A DNA stretch of 64,000 nucleotides from Marinobacter halotolerans (GCF_008795985.1 NZ_VMHP01000001.1:496001-560000); one strand, 5' to 3'; shown: positions 26,005 through 35,086, counted from the stretch's first letter. Translations and numbers: made by a program. The notes: generated by a model from the letters alone, not told the origin.

Positions 26005-26418
26005 TTGACACTGACCACGCCCGCCCTGTTGTTTCCGGCCATCTCCCTGTTGTTACTGGCCTATACCAATCGATTTCTGGTTCTTGCCCAGCTGATCCGC
26101 CAGCTCAAACAGATGGACACCGAAGAAGACCACGCTCTGATTGCACGGCAGATCAGCATGCTGCGCAAACGCATTGTGCTGACCAAACGCATGCAGACCT
26201 ACGGCGTGCTCAGCTTCTTCCTCTGCACCATGTCCATGTTCCTTCTATTTCTGGGCGTTGAACTTGCCGGCGCCATCACATTTGGAATCAGCCTCATTCT
26301 TCTGTCGATATCCTTGCTCTATTCGCTTTACGAAATCGTGATTTCAACGAACGCTATCAACGTGGAGCTTGAGAGTTTTGAAGCGAGGAAGCAGGGGGAG
26401 GCCGAAAAACAGCAATAA
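26005..26418 (+). CDS. DUF2721 family membrane protein
   Basis: A 137-residue protein starting at TTG 26005, six bases after AGGAG. Three hydrophobic segments are seen: one at about 5-22 (ALLFPAISLLLLAYTNRF), then a pair at about 71-110. A charged, probably cytoplasmic helix (MDTEEDHALIARQISMLRKR) lies between. This is the DUF2721 arrangement; function unknown. It is convergent with the DUF2784 gene. Confidence 0.85.
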   Translation: MTLTTPALLFPAISLLLLAYTNRFLVLAQLIRQLKQMDTEEDHALIARQISMLRKRIVLTKRMQTYGVLSFFLCTMSMFLLFLGVELAGAITFGISLILLSISLLYSLYEIVISTNAINVELESFEARKQGEAEKQQ

Positions 26419-26427
26419 AAGGTCCAA

Positions 26428-26832
26428 TCATCGCCCCGGTGATTTCGGCCGCACCAGATACCAGCTCGCCAGAACCAGAGCTCCGAATACCGTATAGGCC
26501 ACAACAAAAACCCACTCGGGCGCACTGTAATAAAGGATCGACTGTAGCCAGTGCTGGATAAACGAACCGTCGTATCCGGCCTGCCCTGCTTTATCCCGCA
26601 GCGCCATCTCCCAGGTGGTGAGAGGGCAGATAACACCCAGCCAGGACTGAAGTACCACAACTCCAATAATGATCAGATGGGCAAGCCGGAACCAGATATT
26701 ACGCACCCACTGCCAGTTCAGAATATGCCCAAGATAGATAGCCACCAGGCCCAGTATCACAAAGGCCACCAGCAGGGTGTGCGCGATCAAAAGAATATCT
26801 GCGAAAATCAGAAACCATTGGGCATCCATCAC
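26428..26832 (-). CDS. DUF2784 family membrane protein
   Basis: A 134-residue protein with four membrane segments: FADILLIAHTLLVAFVILGL, LAHLIIIGVVVLQSWLGV and two more near the C-terminus. The sequence GVICPLTTWEMALRDKAG between segments 2 and 3 is the hallmark of DUF2784. Function unknown. The stop codon lies nine bases from that of the convergent DUF2721 gene. Confidence 0.88.
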   Translation of the reverse strand: MMDAQWFLIFADILLIAHTLLVAFVILGLVAIYLGHILNWQWVRNIWFRLAHLIIIGVVVLQSWLGVICPLTTWEMALRDKAGQAGYDGSFIQHWLQSILYYSAPEWVFVVAYTVFGALVLASWYLVRPKSPGR

Positions 26833-26921
26833 TGCCCTCCGAGTCAGGCGCTAAATGTGATCCAATTCGGCTTTTAACGACTACCCTAGCGTACCAAATA
26901 CATCTTAAAGGAGCCCAAGCC

Positions 26922-27929
26922 ATGAAAATTGCGACCCTTTCGCAGCCCGGCGGCCTCGACCAGTTGAAAATCATTGATGGCCCAGACCCGGGTGAGCCGG
27001 GCCCCGGGGAGCTGCGAGTACGGATCCACGCCAATTCCCTGAATTTTCACGACTACGCGGTCGTCGCTGGCGCCATCCCCACATCCGACGGTCGCATCCC
27101 CATGGCCGATGGCGCCGGTGTGGTTGAAGCAGTTGGCGCGAACGTGCAGGAATTCAGTGTAGGCGATCACGTGGTTTCAACCTTTTTTCCACAGTGGGAG
27201 AACGGCCCTGCGCCCATCGATAATTTCAGCACAACTCCGGGCGACGGGATTGACGGGTTTGCCCGGGAGCAAGTCGTTGCGCCGGCTTCCGGATTCACTC
27301 ATGCCCCCAAAGGCTTCAGCCACACCGAAGCCGCTACCCTGACCACAGCAGGCCTGACCGCATGGCGGGCACTGATTGTTAACGGCGGACTTAAAGCCGG
27401 TGACACTGTGCTCACCCTGGGCACCGGCGGCGTCTCCATTTTCGCTCTCCAGTTCGCGAAGATGATGGGGGCCCAGGTGATCTCCACCTCGTCATCCGAT
27501 GAGAAACTGGAGCGCCTGAGTGCAATGGGTGCAGACCACACCATCAACTACAAAACCACGCCCAACTGGGGTCAGCGGGTGCAGGAACTCACCGGGGGCC
27601 GGGGCGTTGACCATGTGATCGAAGTCGGAGGCCCAGGCACGCTTCCGGAATCCATTGACGCTGTCAGTATCGGCGGCCATATTGCGCTTATCGGTGTACT
27701 AACAGGCAGTGCCGGCGATGTACCTACGGCAAAACTCATGGCCAAACAGGCGCGCCTGCAAGGCCTGATCGTTGGTAGCCGTTTCCACCAGCAGGAAATG
27801 ATCCGGGCAATTGAAGCCAATGGCCTGCGCCCGGTTATCGACCGCTCGTTCTCCCTGGAAAACATTGCAGAGGCCTTCCGGTTCGAAGAATCCGGCAAAC
27901 ACTTCGGCAAGATCTGCCTCGAGTTCTGA
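26922..27929 (+). CDS. Zinc-independent alcohol dehydrogenase / quinone oxidoreductase (MDR family)
   Basis: A 335-residue medium-chain dehydrogenase. The GroES-like N-terminal half has the DGAGVVEAVGANVQEFSVGD motif. The nucleotide-binding half has LTLGTGGVSIFALQFAK (a GxGxxx loop) and VDHVIEVGGPGTL. The zinc-binding Cys and His of true alcohol dehydrogenases are absent, which suggests an NADPH-dependent quinone reductase-like enzyme. AAAGGAG precedes the ATG. The racemase-like gene follows 69 bases downstream on the same strand. Confidence 0.88.
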   Translation: MKIATLSQPGGLDQLKIIDGPDPGEPGPGELRVRIHANSLNFHDYAVVAGAIPTSDGRIPMADGAGVVEAVGANVQEFSVGDHVVSTFFPQWENGPAPIDNFSTTPGDGIDGFAREQVVAPASGFTHAPKGFSHTEAATLTTAGLTAWRALIVNGGLKAGDTVLTLGTGGVSIFALQFAKMMGAQVISTSSSDEKLERLSAMGADHTINYKTTPNWGQRVQELTGGRGVDHVIEVGGPGTLPESIDAVSIGGHIALIGVLTGSAGDVPTAKLMAKQARLQGLIVGSRFHQQEMIRAIEANGLRPVIDRSFSLENIAEAFRFEESGKHFGKICLEF

Positions 27930-27998
27930 ACCGGCGCCGGCTGGCGCTTGATGTCTGGGCTTGCGGGTGCCATGGTTTTCAGGAGTAACTGAACGCTC

Positions 27999-28763
27999 AT
28001 GACATCCTTCGGAAACGGGAGCGGGAACCGAATGAGCCAGACACCACCGCCAGCCAGCCTTGGATTTCTCTATCCCGGCCATGCTGCCGAGGACGACTAC
28101 CCGCTGATGGGCGGCATGATTGATCCGCCCGCCCGGGTAACTCTGATTCATACCAGCTTTGTGGAAGACGCACACACCGTGGAAGCGCTCAGTGAGATGG
28201 GGAGCGTCGAGCGGCTGTGCTCGGGGGCAAAATCTCTGGTTGGGTCTGACATCGAATCGGTGATGTGGACCTCTACCAGCGCCAGCTTTGTCCTTGGCCT
28301 GGACGGGATCAGCGAGCAGATCGAGACGCTTGAGAAAATCCTGGGCGTGCCCGCATCAACCACCGCAATGGCATTCGCCCGGGCTGTGAAAACCATCAAC
28401 GCCAAAAAAGTGGCCATCGCCGCCACCTATCCCGAAGACGTTGCCAGCCGATTCCGCCAGTTCCTCAGCCACTTCGGCATCGAGGTGGTCCACCTGTCCG
28501 GCCAGGGCATTGTGACCGCCGCGGAAGTGGGCACCCTTAAGAAAGAAGATGTAATCGAGCTGGCACTGGCGAACAACCGGGACGACGCTGACGCCCTGCT
28601 GATTCCGGACACCGCCCTGCACTCAGCCGCCTGGCTGACGGATCTGGAACAGACGATCGGAAAGCCGGTGCTGACAGCCAACCAGGTGAGCTTCTGGGAG
28701 GCTCTGCGGTTATGTGGAAAACTGACGCCACAAAGGGGGCTGGGGCATTTGTTCGAAGCCTAG
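27999..28763 (+). CDS. Maleate isomerase / Asp-Glu racemase superfamily protein lacking both catalytic cysteines
   Basis: Up to 254 residues; a start at 28032 (MSQTPPPASLG) is equally plausible and gives 243. The fold pattern is that of maleate cis-trans isomerase and arylmalonate decarboxylase: LGFLYPGHAAEDDYP, then WTSTSASFVLG, VPASTTAMAFARAVKTI and GKPVLTANQVSFWEALRL. In active family members a Cys opens the CTSGSF-like segment and a second lies in an SCTNLRT-like segment. Here these read STSASF and PDTALHS, so both cysteines are missing. It is therefore either inactive as a racemase or uses other chemistry. Family known; function of this variant unknown. Confidence 0.75.
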   Translation: MTSFGNGSGNRMSQTPPPASLGFLYPGHAAEDDYPLMGGMIDPPARVTLIHTSFVEDAHTVEALSEMGSVERLCSGAKSLVGSDIESVMWTSTSASFVLGLDGISEQIETLEKILGVPASTTAMAFARAVKTINAKKVAIAATYPEDVASRFRQFLSHFGIEVVHLSGQGIVTAAEVGTLKKEDVIELALANNRDDADALLIPDTALHSAAWLTDLEQTIGKPVLTANQVSFWEALRLCGKLTPQRGLGHLFEA

Positions 28764-29215
28764 AAAGCCAACGTCAGCCCGCCAGTCACCAGGGCGAACA
28801 GAATCGTCAAGAAAATGAGCGCTCGCCAGGGAAACGGCGGTGGCGGGGGCTCCACAGCAAGTTGTTCCTCAAGGTATTGCCTCAGTAATCGAGTGTTGCG
28901 GGTGTTGGCTTTGTACACCGCATCAAAGGCGTCGCCGAAAACAGGCAAAAGACCACCCACAAAATCTATGCCCACGTTGCGCAGCATCCGCAGCTTCACA
29001 TCCTTGCTGGCCCCGGCTCGATGCGCTTCCAGCAGCACATAACCGGACATTGCGAGGCCGGCGGCGTCCCCGATCACCGGCAAGAGGCCGATAACGGCGT
29101 CTGCGCCAATTTTGTATCGGGTGAACGGAATACCGATGCTGCTATCGGTAAAACGGCTGAATTTGTCCAGCCTTGCCAGCGTGGCCCGTTGTTGAGCTTC
29201 CGTTGGTTTGGGCAT
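28760..29215 (-). CDS. DUF4112 family protein
   Basis: A 151-residue protein. The DUF4112 domain covers about 15-120: FTRYKIGADAVIGLLPVIGD, a hydrophobic stretch, then NVGIDFVGGLLPVFGDAFDA, the paired PxxGD motifs of the family. A C-terminal membrane segment (WRALIFLTILFALVTGGLTL) would anchor it. Function unknown. Its stop codon overlaps that of the convergent racemase-like gene in a shared CTAG. Confidence 0.87.
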   Translation of the reverse strand: MPKPTEAQQRATLARLDKFSRFTDSSIGIPFTRYKIGADAVIGLLPVIGDAAGLAMSGYVLLEAHRAGASKDVKLRMLRNVGIDFVGGLLPVFGDAFDAVYKANTRNTRLLRQYLEEQLAVEPPPPPFPWRALIFLTILFALVTGGLTLAF

Positions 29216-29245
29216 TGAACCCCTCGGTCTCTCGTCAAAACGCTT

Positions 29246-29395
29246 CTAAAAAGAAAAAGCCACATCGGGCCTTACTCCCCGCCAGAGCCAGACCAGACAA
29301 AGCGCGAGCATTGCAAACGTCACGGCCAGCCGGTCAACACGGACGGCAAGCTCGGCCGCGTCGCCTGGCTCGGGATTGACTATACCTTCTGATCC
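29246..29395 (-). other. In-frame open stretch after the AEC transporter stop (possible small membrane ORF)
   Basis: Directly after the TGA of the transporter gene, the same frame stays open for 49 codons to a TAG at 29246. It encodes a charged start and a hydrophobic segment (LAVTFAMLALCLVWLWRGVR). No ATG opens it apart from an internal Met; a GTG 24 codons in is the nearest alternative. It may be a small leaderless membrane protein, a former C-terminal extension, or chance. Confidence 0.25.
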
Positions 29396-30277
29396 TCACT
29401 GGAACAGTGCAAAGACCACAACGACACCCAATGAAACCGCCAAGGACATGGGGATAGTCAACGCTATCTCCTGGGACGGCCCCTGGTAACGCACCGCCAG
29501 CACATAGCTCATCACCGCAACCGACATGGCCGATTGAATCAGGAAAACCTGCGCCTCCAGGTCGCCGAACGGCCAGACCAGCAGCAGTAGCCAGGCCACC
29601 GCGAGGCCAACCAGTGGTCGGTAAAAGCTGAACCCCAGGGGCCTGAGAACATCCCGGGCCCCTGCCAGTTTCAGACTGGCAATAGAGCTGCCCAACAACA
29701 TCAGCATCACCGGAATGGTAATCGAGCTCAGCATATCCAGCGTGGTCATGACTGGCCCCGGCAGGCGAATGTCGGCTACCAGCAGCAGTGCCCCGACGAT
29801 CAGCGCCATTACCGGGCCATTCTTCGCCATCGAACGTATCGACAGACGGCCAGACAGACAACCGATGCCAAGGGTAAAGTGGCTTACCTGGATCACCGAC
29901 GATATCACCACTGCCAAACCCAGCGACTGCGACCCGAACAGCGCAAAACAGACGGGAATCCCCATATTGCCTGTATTGGGGTGAACCAGGGCCGGCAAAT
30001 AGGATCGGACCGGCAAACCGATCACGGCAAGCATCAAGGCGGTCACCGCCGACATGGCCACCAGCCAGACCACGGTAATACCCACCAGCGCTCCCATACC
30101 GGAAATATCCATTTCCATACTCAATATGGAATGAAGCAGCAGAGCCGGAATACCCACCGAGGTAACAAGGCCAGACAACGCCCGGCCGTCAAAAAAATCC
30201 GTCGTACGACCAAGAACAGCCCCAAGAATGATCAGGGACAGCAGTGGAAAAAGGGCTTCGGAAAGATGTTGGATCAT
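29396..30277 (-). CDS. AEC-family (auxin efflux carrier-like) transporter
   Basis: A 293-residue inner-membrane transporter with about ten membrane segments in two halves. The conserved Pro/Asn-containing crossing region VHPNTGNMGIPVCFALFG is near residues 98-115, and a symmetrical segment (SSITIPVMLMLLGSSIASL) lies in the second half. Bacterial members export or import malate, malonate and other small organic anions. The substrate is not predictable here. It is divergent from the RNase Z gene. Confidence 0.88.
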   Translation of the reverse strand: MIQHLSEALFPLLSLIILGAVLGRTTDFFDGRALSGLVTSVGIPALLLHSILSMEMDISGMGALVGITVVWLVAMSAVTALMLAVIGLPVRSYLPALVHPNTGNMGIPVCFALFGSQSLGLAVVISSVIQVSHFTLGIGCLSGRLSIRSMAKNGPVMALIVGALLLVADIRLPGPVMTTLDMLSSITIPVMLMLLGSSIASLKLAGARDVLRPLGFSFYRPLVGLAVAWLLLLVWPFGDLEAQVFLIQSAMSVAVMSYVLAVRYQGPSQEIALTIPMSLAVSLGVVVVFALFQ

Positions 30278-30354
30278 AGTGAGCGTTGTTACCGGCAGTA
30301 CCGTCCCTGTAGGATTTGGAAACAGCAGAACGCCAATCTTACTGGAGACGCGCC

Positions 30355-31335
30355 ATGGAGTTCACCTTTCTGGGCACATCCGCTGGAACGCCGACGCGAG
30401 CACGCAATGTCAGTGCTCTGGCCCTGTGCCATGCCAGTCCCAAACCCTGGTATCTGGTGGACTGCGGTGAAGGCACCCAGCATCAGCTGATGCAAACCCG
30501 TTACTCGGTTATGCAACTGCGGGCCATATTCATCACCCATATTCACGGTGACCATACTTTTGGCCTGCCGGGGCTGCTGACCAGTGCCTCCATGCTGGGC
30601 CGAACCCAGCAGTTGGACGTAATTGCCCCGGCCGAGGTTCAGAACCTTGTTCACGCGGTGCTTGATAATAGTGACTCCAGCCTGAGCTACCCATTGAATT
30701 TCATTGACTCGGAAGCCCCGGACTTTCACTGGCAGGATGAACACTTTGACGTGACCAATGTGCCGCTGTCCCACCGCGTTCCCTGTCGGGCCTATGTCTT
30801 CACTGAAAAGAACCTCGAGCGACAGTTGCTGCAGGAAAAACTGCGGGAAGGTGGCGTCGATCCCGGCCCCGCCTGGAGCCAGTTGCAGAAGGGAGAAGAT
30901 GTGCAGCTTGAGGACGGGCGCTTGCTCAGAAGCGATGATTACACCCGGATCCCCCGCAAGGCCCGCCGCCTGATCGTTGCCGGCGATAACGACACCCCGG
31001 AAGTACTCGCCGATGCCTGCCACGGAGCACATGCACTGATTCACGAGGCCACCTATACCCAGGACATTTCCGAAAGGGTCGGACCCTGGCCACAACACAG
31101 CTCGGCCGAGCAGGTGGCCCGGTTTGCCCAGCAGGCGCAACTGCCCCACCTGGTCCTCACCCACTTCAGCTCCCGTTACCAGTCCGGCCCTGGCGGCGCG
31201 CCCCATATCAACCAGCTGGCAGCAGAAGCCATGCAGAACTATGAAGGCACACTGTTTCTGGCTCGGGATTTCGATACTTACCGCCTCGGCAAAGACCTGT
31301 CACTGAGTTGCCTGACCGCGGACCAGGCAACCTGA
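30355..31335 (+). CDS. rnz: Ribonuclease Z (tRNA 3'-processing endonuclease, short form)
   Basis: A 326-residue metallo-beta-lactamase-fold nuclease that trims tRNA 3' trailers. The start at 30355 has GGAGA six bases upstream and begins with the canonical MEFTFLGTSAGTPTRARN. The zinc ligands are in ITHIHGDHTFGLPGLL (HxHxDH), with further ligands in HRVPCRAYVF, AGDNDT, HEATY and LTHFSSRY. The length fits the short, homodimeric ElaC/RNase Z form. It is convergent with the GAF-GGDEF-EAL gene. Confidence 0.95.
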   Translation: MEFTFLGTSAGTPTRARNVSALALCHASPKPWYLVDCGEGTQHQLMQTRYSVMQLRAIFITHIHGDHTFGLPGLLTSASMLGRTQQLDVIAPAEVQNLVHAVLDNSDSSLSYPLNFIDSEAPDFHWQDEHFDVTNVPLSHRVPCRAYVFTEKNLERQLLQEKLREGGVDPGPAWSQLQKGEDVQLEDGRLLRSDDYTRIPRKARRLIVAGDNDTPEVLADACHGAHALIHEATYTQDISERVGPWPQHSSAEQVARFAQQAQLPHLVLTHFSSRYQSGPGGAPHINQLAAEAMQNYEGTLFLARDFDTYRLGKDLSLSCLTADQAT

Positions 31336-31345
31336 GTCGAATCCA

Positions 31346-33175
31346 TCACAGCGCCTTTCCGGCTGTCGTTTTCCGTAAGGCAGGAATCTCTTCGGGTGGC
31401 AACGGATGGGAAAGCAGATATCCCTGACCATAGGTGCATCGCTCCCCATGCAGAAACGCTAGCTGAGCCGGGTTCTCAATACCTTCGGCTACCTGGTCCA
31501 GTCCCAGCGCTTTTGCCATCTCGATAATGGTCCGGGTGATTGTCACCCCGTCTTCGCTTGCTGGCAGACTATCGATAAAAGACCGGTCAATCTTCAGGCT
31601 GCTCACCGGCATCCTCCGAAGATAGGACAGAGAAGAGTAGCCGGTACCGAAGTCATCAATATTGATCTGGATGTCACGCGCCCGCAGCCGGGTCAGATTC
31701 TGTTCCACAACCTCATTGTTGCGCACCAGAGAATACTCTGTAATTTCAATACGAAGCAGCCTTTCGGGGATCTGCGCCAGCTCCAACCGATTAAGTACTT
31801 CCTCGGCGAAAGTCGGCTGCAGCATTTCAGCCGGCGACACATTAACTGCGACGCTGATGTCCCAGTCCGGGTCCAGACACCACCGCTGCAATTGCCGGCA
31901 GACTTCTCCGCGGACCCACTTTCCGATAGGCAGAATCTGGCCACCCTGCTCAGCCAGCGGAATAAACCGATCCGGAGTGATCTCCCCCAGCGCGGGGCTT
32001 TGCCACCGCAGCAAAGCCTCAACGCCCACCATTTCTCCGGTGTTTAACGAGAATATAGGTTGGTAAAGCAGGTGGAATTCTTCTCTTGCCACGGCGCCCT
32101 TCAGGCACGACTCGATTCTCAGAGCCTCTGACAGCGCATCCGAGTGGGCGTCCTCAAAATACTGGACTGGTTCAGTCAGGCTCTCAGGGCTCACCCGAAT
32201 GGCCGCCGACGCCTGTGCAACCAGTGTCTCTGCACTTTCACCCTGGCTGGTAAACAGGCTACCTCCTATTCGCACGCCCACGTAGTGCTCCTGTTCACCG
32301 CAATGATAGGGGCGCTGTAGGGCCTGATGAATCTCCCGAGTGACGGATTTGCGATGGCTTTCGTTTTTTGCCGGGAACACCAGCACAAATTCATCGGCCT
32401 GTAGGCGTGCGACTGATCCGCCCTCAGGACAGTGGCTCTGGAGTCTGCCAGCCAGTTGCAGCAACAATTCATCACCACCCCCGGTACCCAGACTCTGATT
32501 GATCAGTCGCAGCCCCGTCACATTAAACAGTAACAGTGCGACCTGGAAGTGCTCGGTCATGGCCAGCTTGAGCAGCTGATCCAGGCGATCCATAAGCAGC
32601 TGGCGATTGGGCAGCCTGGTCAGGGGATCATAATAGGCTGAGTCGGCAATGGCGTCTTTTAGCGCGATCAGGTGTGCTGTGTGGGCAATTTCATTCTCGA
32701 TCAGGTCGGCAAACTGTCGCAAACGGGTGCGATGCTCTTCATCGAAGTAGCGAGGCTGATGATCCAACAGACACAGGGTACCCAGCGCGTGGCCCCCGGG
32801 GCCGCGCACGACCGCACCGGCATAGAAACGTATGTAGGGCTCACCAGCAACCAGTGGATTGCCCGCAAAACGGGGGTCATCATAGGTGTCGGGGACGACC
32901 ATCAACGACTCCTCATTGATGGTGTGGCCACAGAAGGAGATATCCCGGGGACACTGGGTTCGATTCCAGCCTAACCTGGATTTGAACCACTGCCGTTCCC
33001 TGTCGACCAGTGACACCAGAACAATAGGGAATCCGAACACGCTCGCCACGAGACTCGTGTAACGGTCAAAACGCAGCTCTGACGCAGAATCCAGCAGTTG
33101 AAGGCCGAACAGCTCTTCAAGCCGTGCCTCTTCATTGCTGGTATCCGGCGGGGGTATGTATGCGTCCTGATTCAT
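31346..33175 (-). CDS. GAF-GGDEF-EAL protein, predicted c-di-GMP phosphodiesterase
   Basis: A 609-residue cytoplasmic protein. A GAF sensor (about 25-165) contains SLVDRERQWFKSRLGWN. The GGDEF domain (about 180-340) has QADEF in RLQADEFVLVF at its active site, so cyclase activity is unlikely. The EAL domain (about 360-605) keeps its catalytic set: VEALLRW, AVNVSP, IEITE, DDFGTGYSSL, LKIDRSFI, AEGIE and QGY. It should therefore cleave c-di-GMP, perhaps under control of a small molecule or light/redox cue sensed by the GAF domain. No membrane segment is seen. Confidence 0.92.
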   Translation of the reverse strand: MNQDAYIPPPDTSNEEARLEELFGLQLLDSASELRFDRYTSLVASVFGFPIVLVSLVDRERQWFKSRLGWNRTQCPRDISFCGHTINEESLMVVPDTYDDPRFAGNPLVAGEPYIRFYAGAVVRGPGGHALGTLCLLDHQPRYFDEEHRTRLRQFADLIENEIAHTAHLIALKDAIADSAYYDPLTRLPNRQLLMDRLDQLLKLAMTEHFQVALLLFNVTGLRLINQSLGTGGGDELLLQLAGRLQSHCPEGGSVARLQADEFVLVFPAKNESHRKSVTREIHQALQRPYHCGEQEHYVGVRIGGSLFTSQGESAETLVAQASAAIRVSPESLTEPVQYFEDAHSDALSEALRIESCLKGAVAREEFHLLYQPIFSLNTGEMVGVEALLRWQSPALGEITPDRFIPLAEQGGQILPIGKWVRGEVCRQLQRWCLDPDWDISVAVNVSPAEMLQPTFAEEVLNRLELAQIPERLLRIEITEYSLVRNNEVVEQNLTRLRARDIQINIDDFGTGYSSLSYLRRMPVSSLKIDRSFIDSLPASEDGVTITRTIIEMAKALGLDQVAEGIENPAQLAFLHGERCTYGQGYLLSHPLPPEEIPALRKTTAGKAL

Positions 33176-33276
33176 GGCTCTCCAAGGCCTCCGCGAAATC
33201 CATTATTCTCAGTGTAGAATATAAGTCATCGCTTACCAGCCTAGACACCGGCTGCCGAATCCAGAGAGTGCGGCCT

Positions 33277-33621
33277 TCAGCCGCAGCACTTCTTGAACTT
33301 CAGACCGCTGCCGCAACTACAGGGATCATTCCGGGAAGGCGCTTTCGCCGTGGTAACGGTGCCTCCCTTGTTCAGAATCACAGTCAGCTCTGCGATGGAC
33401 TCAACAGCGCCATCGCGACTGTCAACCGTGATGTTCGCATGCAGATCGGCTGCAGCCACCTGGGCTTCTATTTCCTGCTTGCGCGCCTCGCTGGTCACCA
33501 CCAGCGTCAGCGGGTACTTCCGGCTGCCGCTCTTCTGAACGGCCTTGGTCTGAAAGCCGCCGTAAGCAGTGTGGTGCTGGCGAGCATCCTGACGGCCTTT
33601 AAAGAAAAATTTATCTGACAT
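33277..33621 (-). CDS. SEC-C metal-binding motif protein (PBPRA1643-like)
   Basis: A 114-residue protein ending in the zinc-binding SEC-C motif NDPCSCGSGLKFKKCCG (CxCx8CC). The N-terminal part (MSDKFFFKGRQDARQHHTAY, then GSRKYPLTLVVTSEARKQEI) matches the small PBPRA1643-type SWIM/SEC-C proteins. SEC-C motifs of SecA bind SecB or ribosomes; the job of these short proteins is unknown. It stands alone, 101 bases before the GAF-GGDEF-EAL start region on the same strand. Confidence 0.88.
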   Translation of the reverse strand: MSDKFFFKGRQDARQHHTAYGGFQTKAVQKSGSRKYPLTLVVTSEARKQEIEAQVAAADLHANITVDSRDGAVESIAELTVILNKGGTVTTAKAPSRNDPCSCGSGLKFKKCCG

Positions 33622-33674
33622 ACTGTTATCTCTGTTAAACGGGCGAGTCGTTTTAGCACGCTTCCCTGACCGGA

Positions 33675-33691
33675 GATATAGGCATAAATGG
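33675..33691 (+). promoter_or_regulatory. GATATAGG-type site A upstream of the MFS gene
   Basis: GATATAGGCATAAATGG lies 115 bases before the MFS start. It faces a second, inverted copy at 33721-33737. Similar sequences stand at 38379-38394 and 41500-41517, ahead of the polyamine-type genes. A regulator site is inferred from recurrence only. Confidence 0.35.
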
Positions 33692-33720
33692 ATATTCGTC
33701 AGCAGGGTACAGCGAGCCCC

Positions 33721-33737
33721 CTTTTTTTACCTATATC
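33721..33737 (-). promoter_or_regulatory. GATATAGG-type site B upstream of the MFS gene
   Basis: On the minus strand the sequence is GATATAGGTAAAAAAAG, identical to the site at 41500 in 14 of the first 15 bases (GATATAGGTAGAAAA). It forms an inverted pair with site A, GATATAGG against CCTATATC. Confidence 0.35.
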
Positions 33738-33805
33738 CATCCCAACAGATATCCTTAGCTCACCGCATGAGCGCTTTTTGTGATTCCAACCCGGGCGGAG
33801 GACCA

Positions 33806-35086
33806 ATGCGACAGACCATCGTCAGCCTGTCTTCACTAATCGTCAGTATCATCTTGCTCGTGATGGGCAACGCCTACCTGATGACCCTGCTGGGCCTGAG
33901 GCTCAGTATTGAAGAATTCAGCGCCAGCGTGATCGGCTGGATCCTGGCGTTCTATTCCATAGGGTTTGTGGCGGGCACCCTGTACGCCGGCCGCATCATC
34001 GAGAAAGTAGGCCACATCCGGGCCTTCGCTGTATTCGCTGCGGTTCTCACGGCATCCATCCTCGCCTATCCAATGGCAATCGAAGCCAGTCTCTGGGGCG
34101 CTCTGCGTGCGCTGGGCGGCTTCGTGATGGCCGGGCTGATGATCGTTATGGAAAGCTGGTTCAGCAGCAGAGCGGACAACCGCAACCGGGCAAGTCTGTT
34201 TGCGATCTACCAGATTGTCTTTTTCCTCTCCACGGCTGGCGGACAGGTGCTTATCCGGGTGGCAGATCCTTCCGGCTTTATTCCATTCTCACTTGCCGCC
34301 GTGCTGGTGGTTCTGGCGCTCACACCCCTATCTCTCACCAAACGGGAATCGCCCAGCATCACCAAAAGTGATCGGCTGTCCCTGATCCGGCTTTACCGCA
34401 CTTCACCTGCCGGAACACTCGGCGCACTGATCGCCGGTCTGCTGATCAGTGCGTTCTACGCCATGGGCCCGGTGTTCGCTGACCGAATCGGTCTGGATCT
34501 TCAGCAGCTGTCAAATTTCATGGCATCAGCCATCGTTGCCGCTATGCTACTGGCCTGGCCCATCGGTCGGGTCTGCGACCGTTTTGACCGTTATCGCGTA
34601 ATGCTGGTGGTCGCGGTTGTTGCGGGGCTCAGTAGCCTGATTGCAGCTTTCATCAGCACCTTCAGCGACTACAGTGCCCTGGCACTGCTCCTATTCGTAG
34701 GCCTTTACATGGGCCTGAGTGCTGCCATCTACCCGATCGCCGTCGCCATCACCAACGACCTGATGGAAAGCCATCAGGTCACCGCGGCCAGTACCGCACT
34801 TCTTCTTAGCTACGGGGTTGGAAGCATCATCGGGCCACTCCTGAGCGCCCTGTTCATGGAACTGCTGGGTGCGAAGGGACTGTTTATCAGCAATGCCCTG
34901 GTTCTTGGGGGGCTGAGCCTGTTCATGCTGTTGGGTCCTGGGCGCGATCATCCAGAGGTTACCCAACAGGAGCATTATTACACCACCTCGCCGGAAGCGG
35001 GGTTGGGGCTCTCAGAGCTTGATCCGAGGTACACGGAATTCGAGCAATCTGCCGAGGCGGAGCAGCCACAGAAGCAGAGCGATTAG
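33806..35086 (+). CDS. MFS transporter (YcaD-like)
   Basis: A 426-residue twelve-segment transporter. The start at 33806 has GGAGG four bases upstream; the frame is open for 39 more bases. The MFS motif between segments 2 and 3 is YAGRIIEKVGHIRAF, and the central loop has KRESPSITKSDRLSLIRLYR. The overall pattern (MVIMESWFSSRADNRNRASL) matches the YcaD group, whose substrates are unknown. The last 45 residues are acidic and probably cytoplasmic. Two GATATAGG sites in inverted order lie upstream. Confidence 0.88.
   Translation: MRQTIVSLSSLIVSIILLVMGNAYLMTLLGLRLSIEEFSASVIGWILAFYSIGFVAGTLYAGRIIEKVGHIRAFAVFAAVLTASILAYPMAIEASLWGALRALGGFVMAGLMIVMESWFSSRADNRNRASLFAIYQIVFFLSTAGGQVLIRVADPSGFIPFSLAAVLVVLALTPLSLTKRESPSITKSDRLSLIRLYRTSPAGTLGALIAGLLISAFYAMGPVFADRIGLDLQQLSNFMASAIVAAMLLAWPIGRVCDRFDRYRVMLVVAVVAGLSSLIAAFISTFSDYSALALLLFVGLYMGLSAAIYPIAVAITNDLMESHQVTAASTALLLSYGVGSIIGPLLSALFMELLGAKGLFISNALVLGGLSLFMLLGPGRDHPEVTQQEHYYTTSPEAGLGLSELDPRYTEFEQSAEAEQPQKQSD

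Noticed and set aside
30289..31206. 305-codon minus-strand open frame
   Set aside because: It is antisense to RNase Z, whose zinc ligands and start are clear.
32440..32510. GGGDEL in the GAF-GGDEF-EAL protein read as a working GGDEF site
   Set aside because: This segment aligns with the upstream substrate-binding region (the GHxxGDxLL position). The true active-site position further on reads QADEF, which is degenerate.
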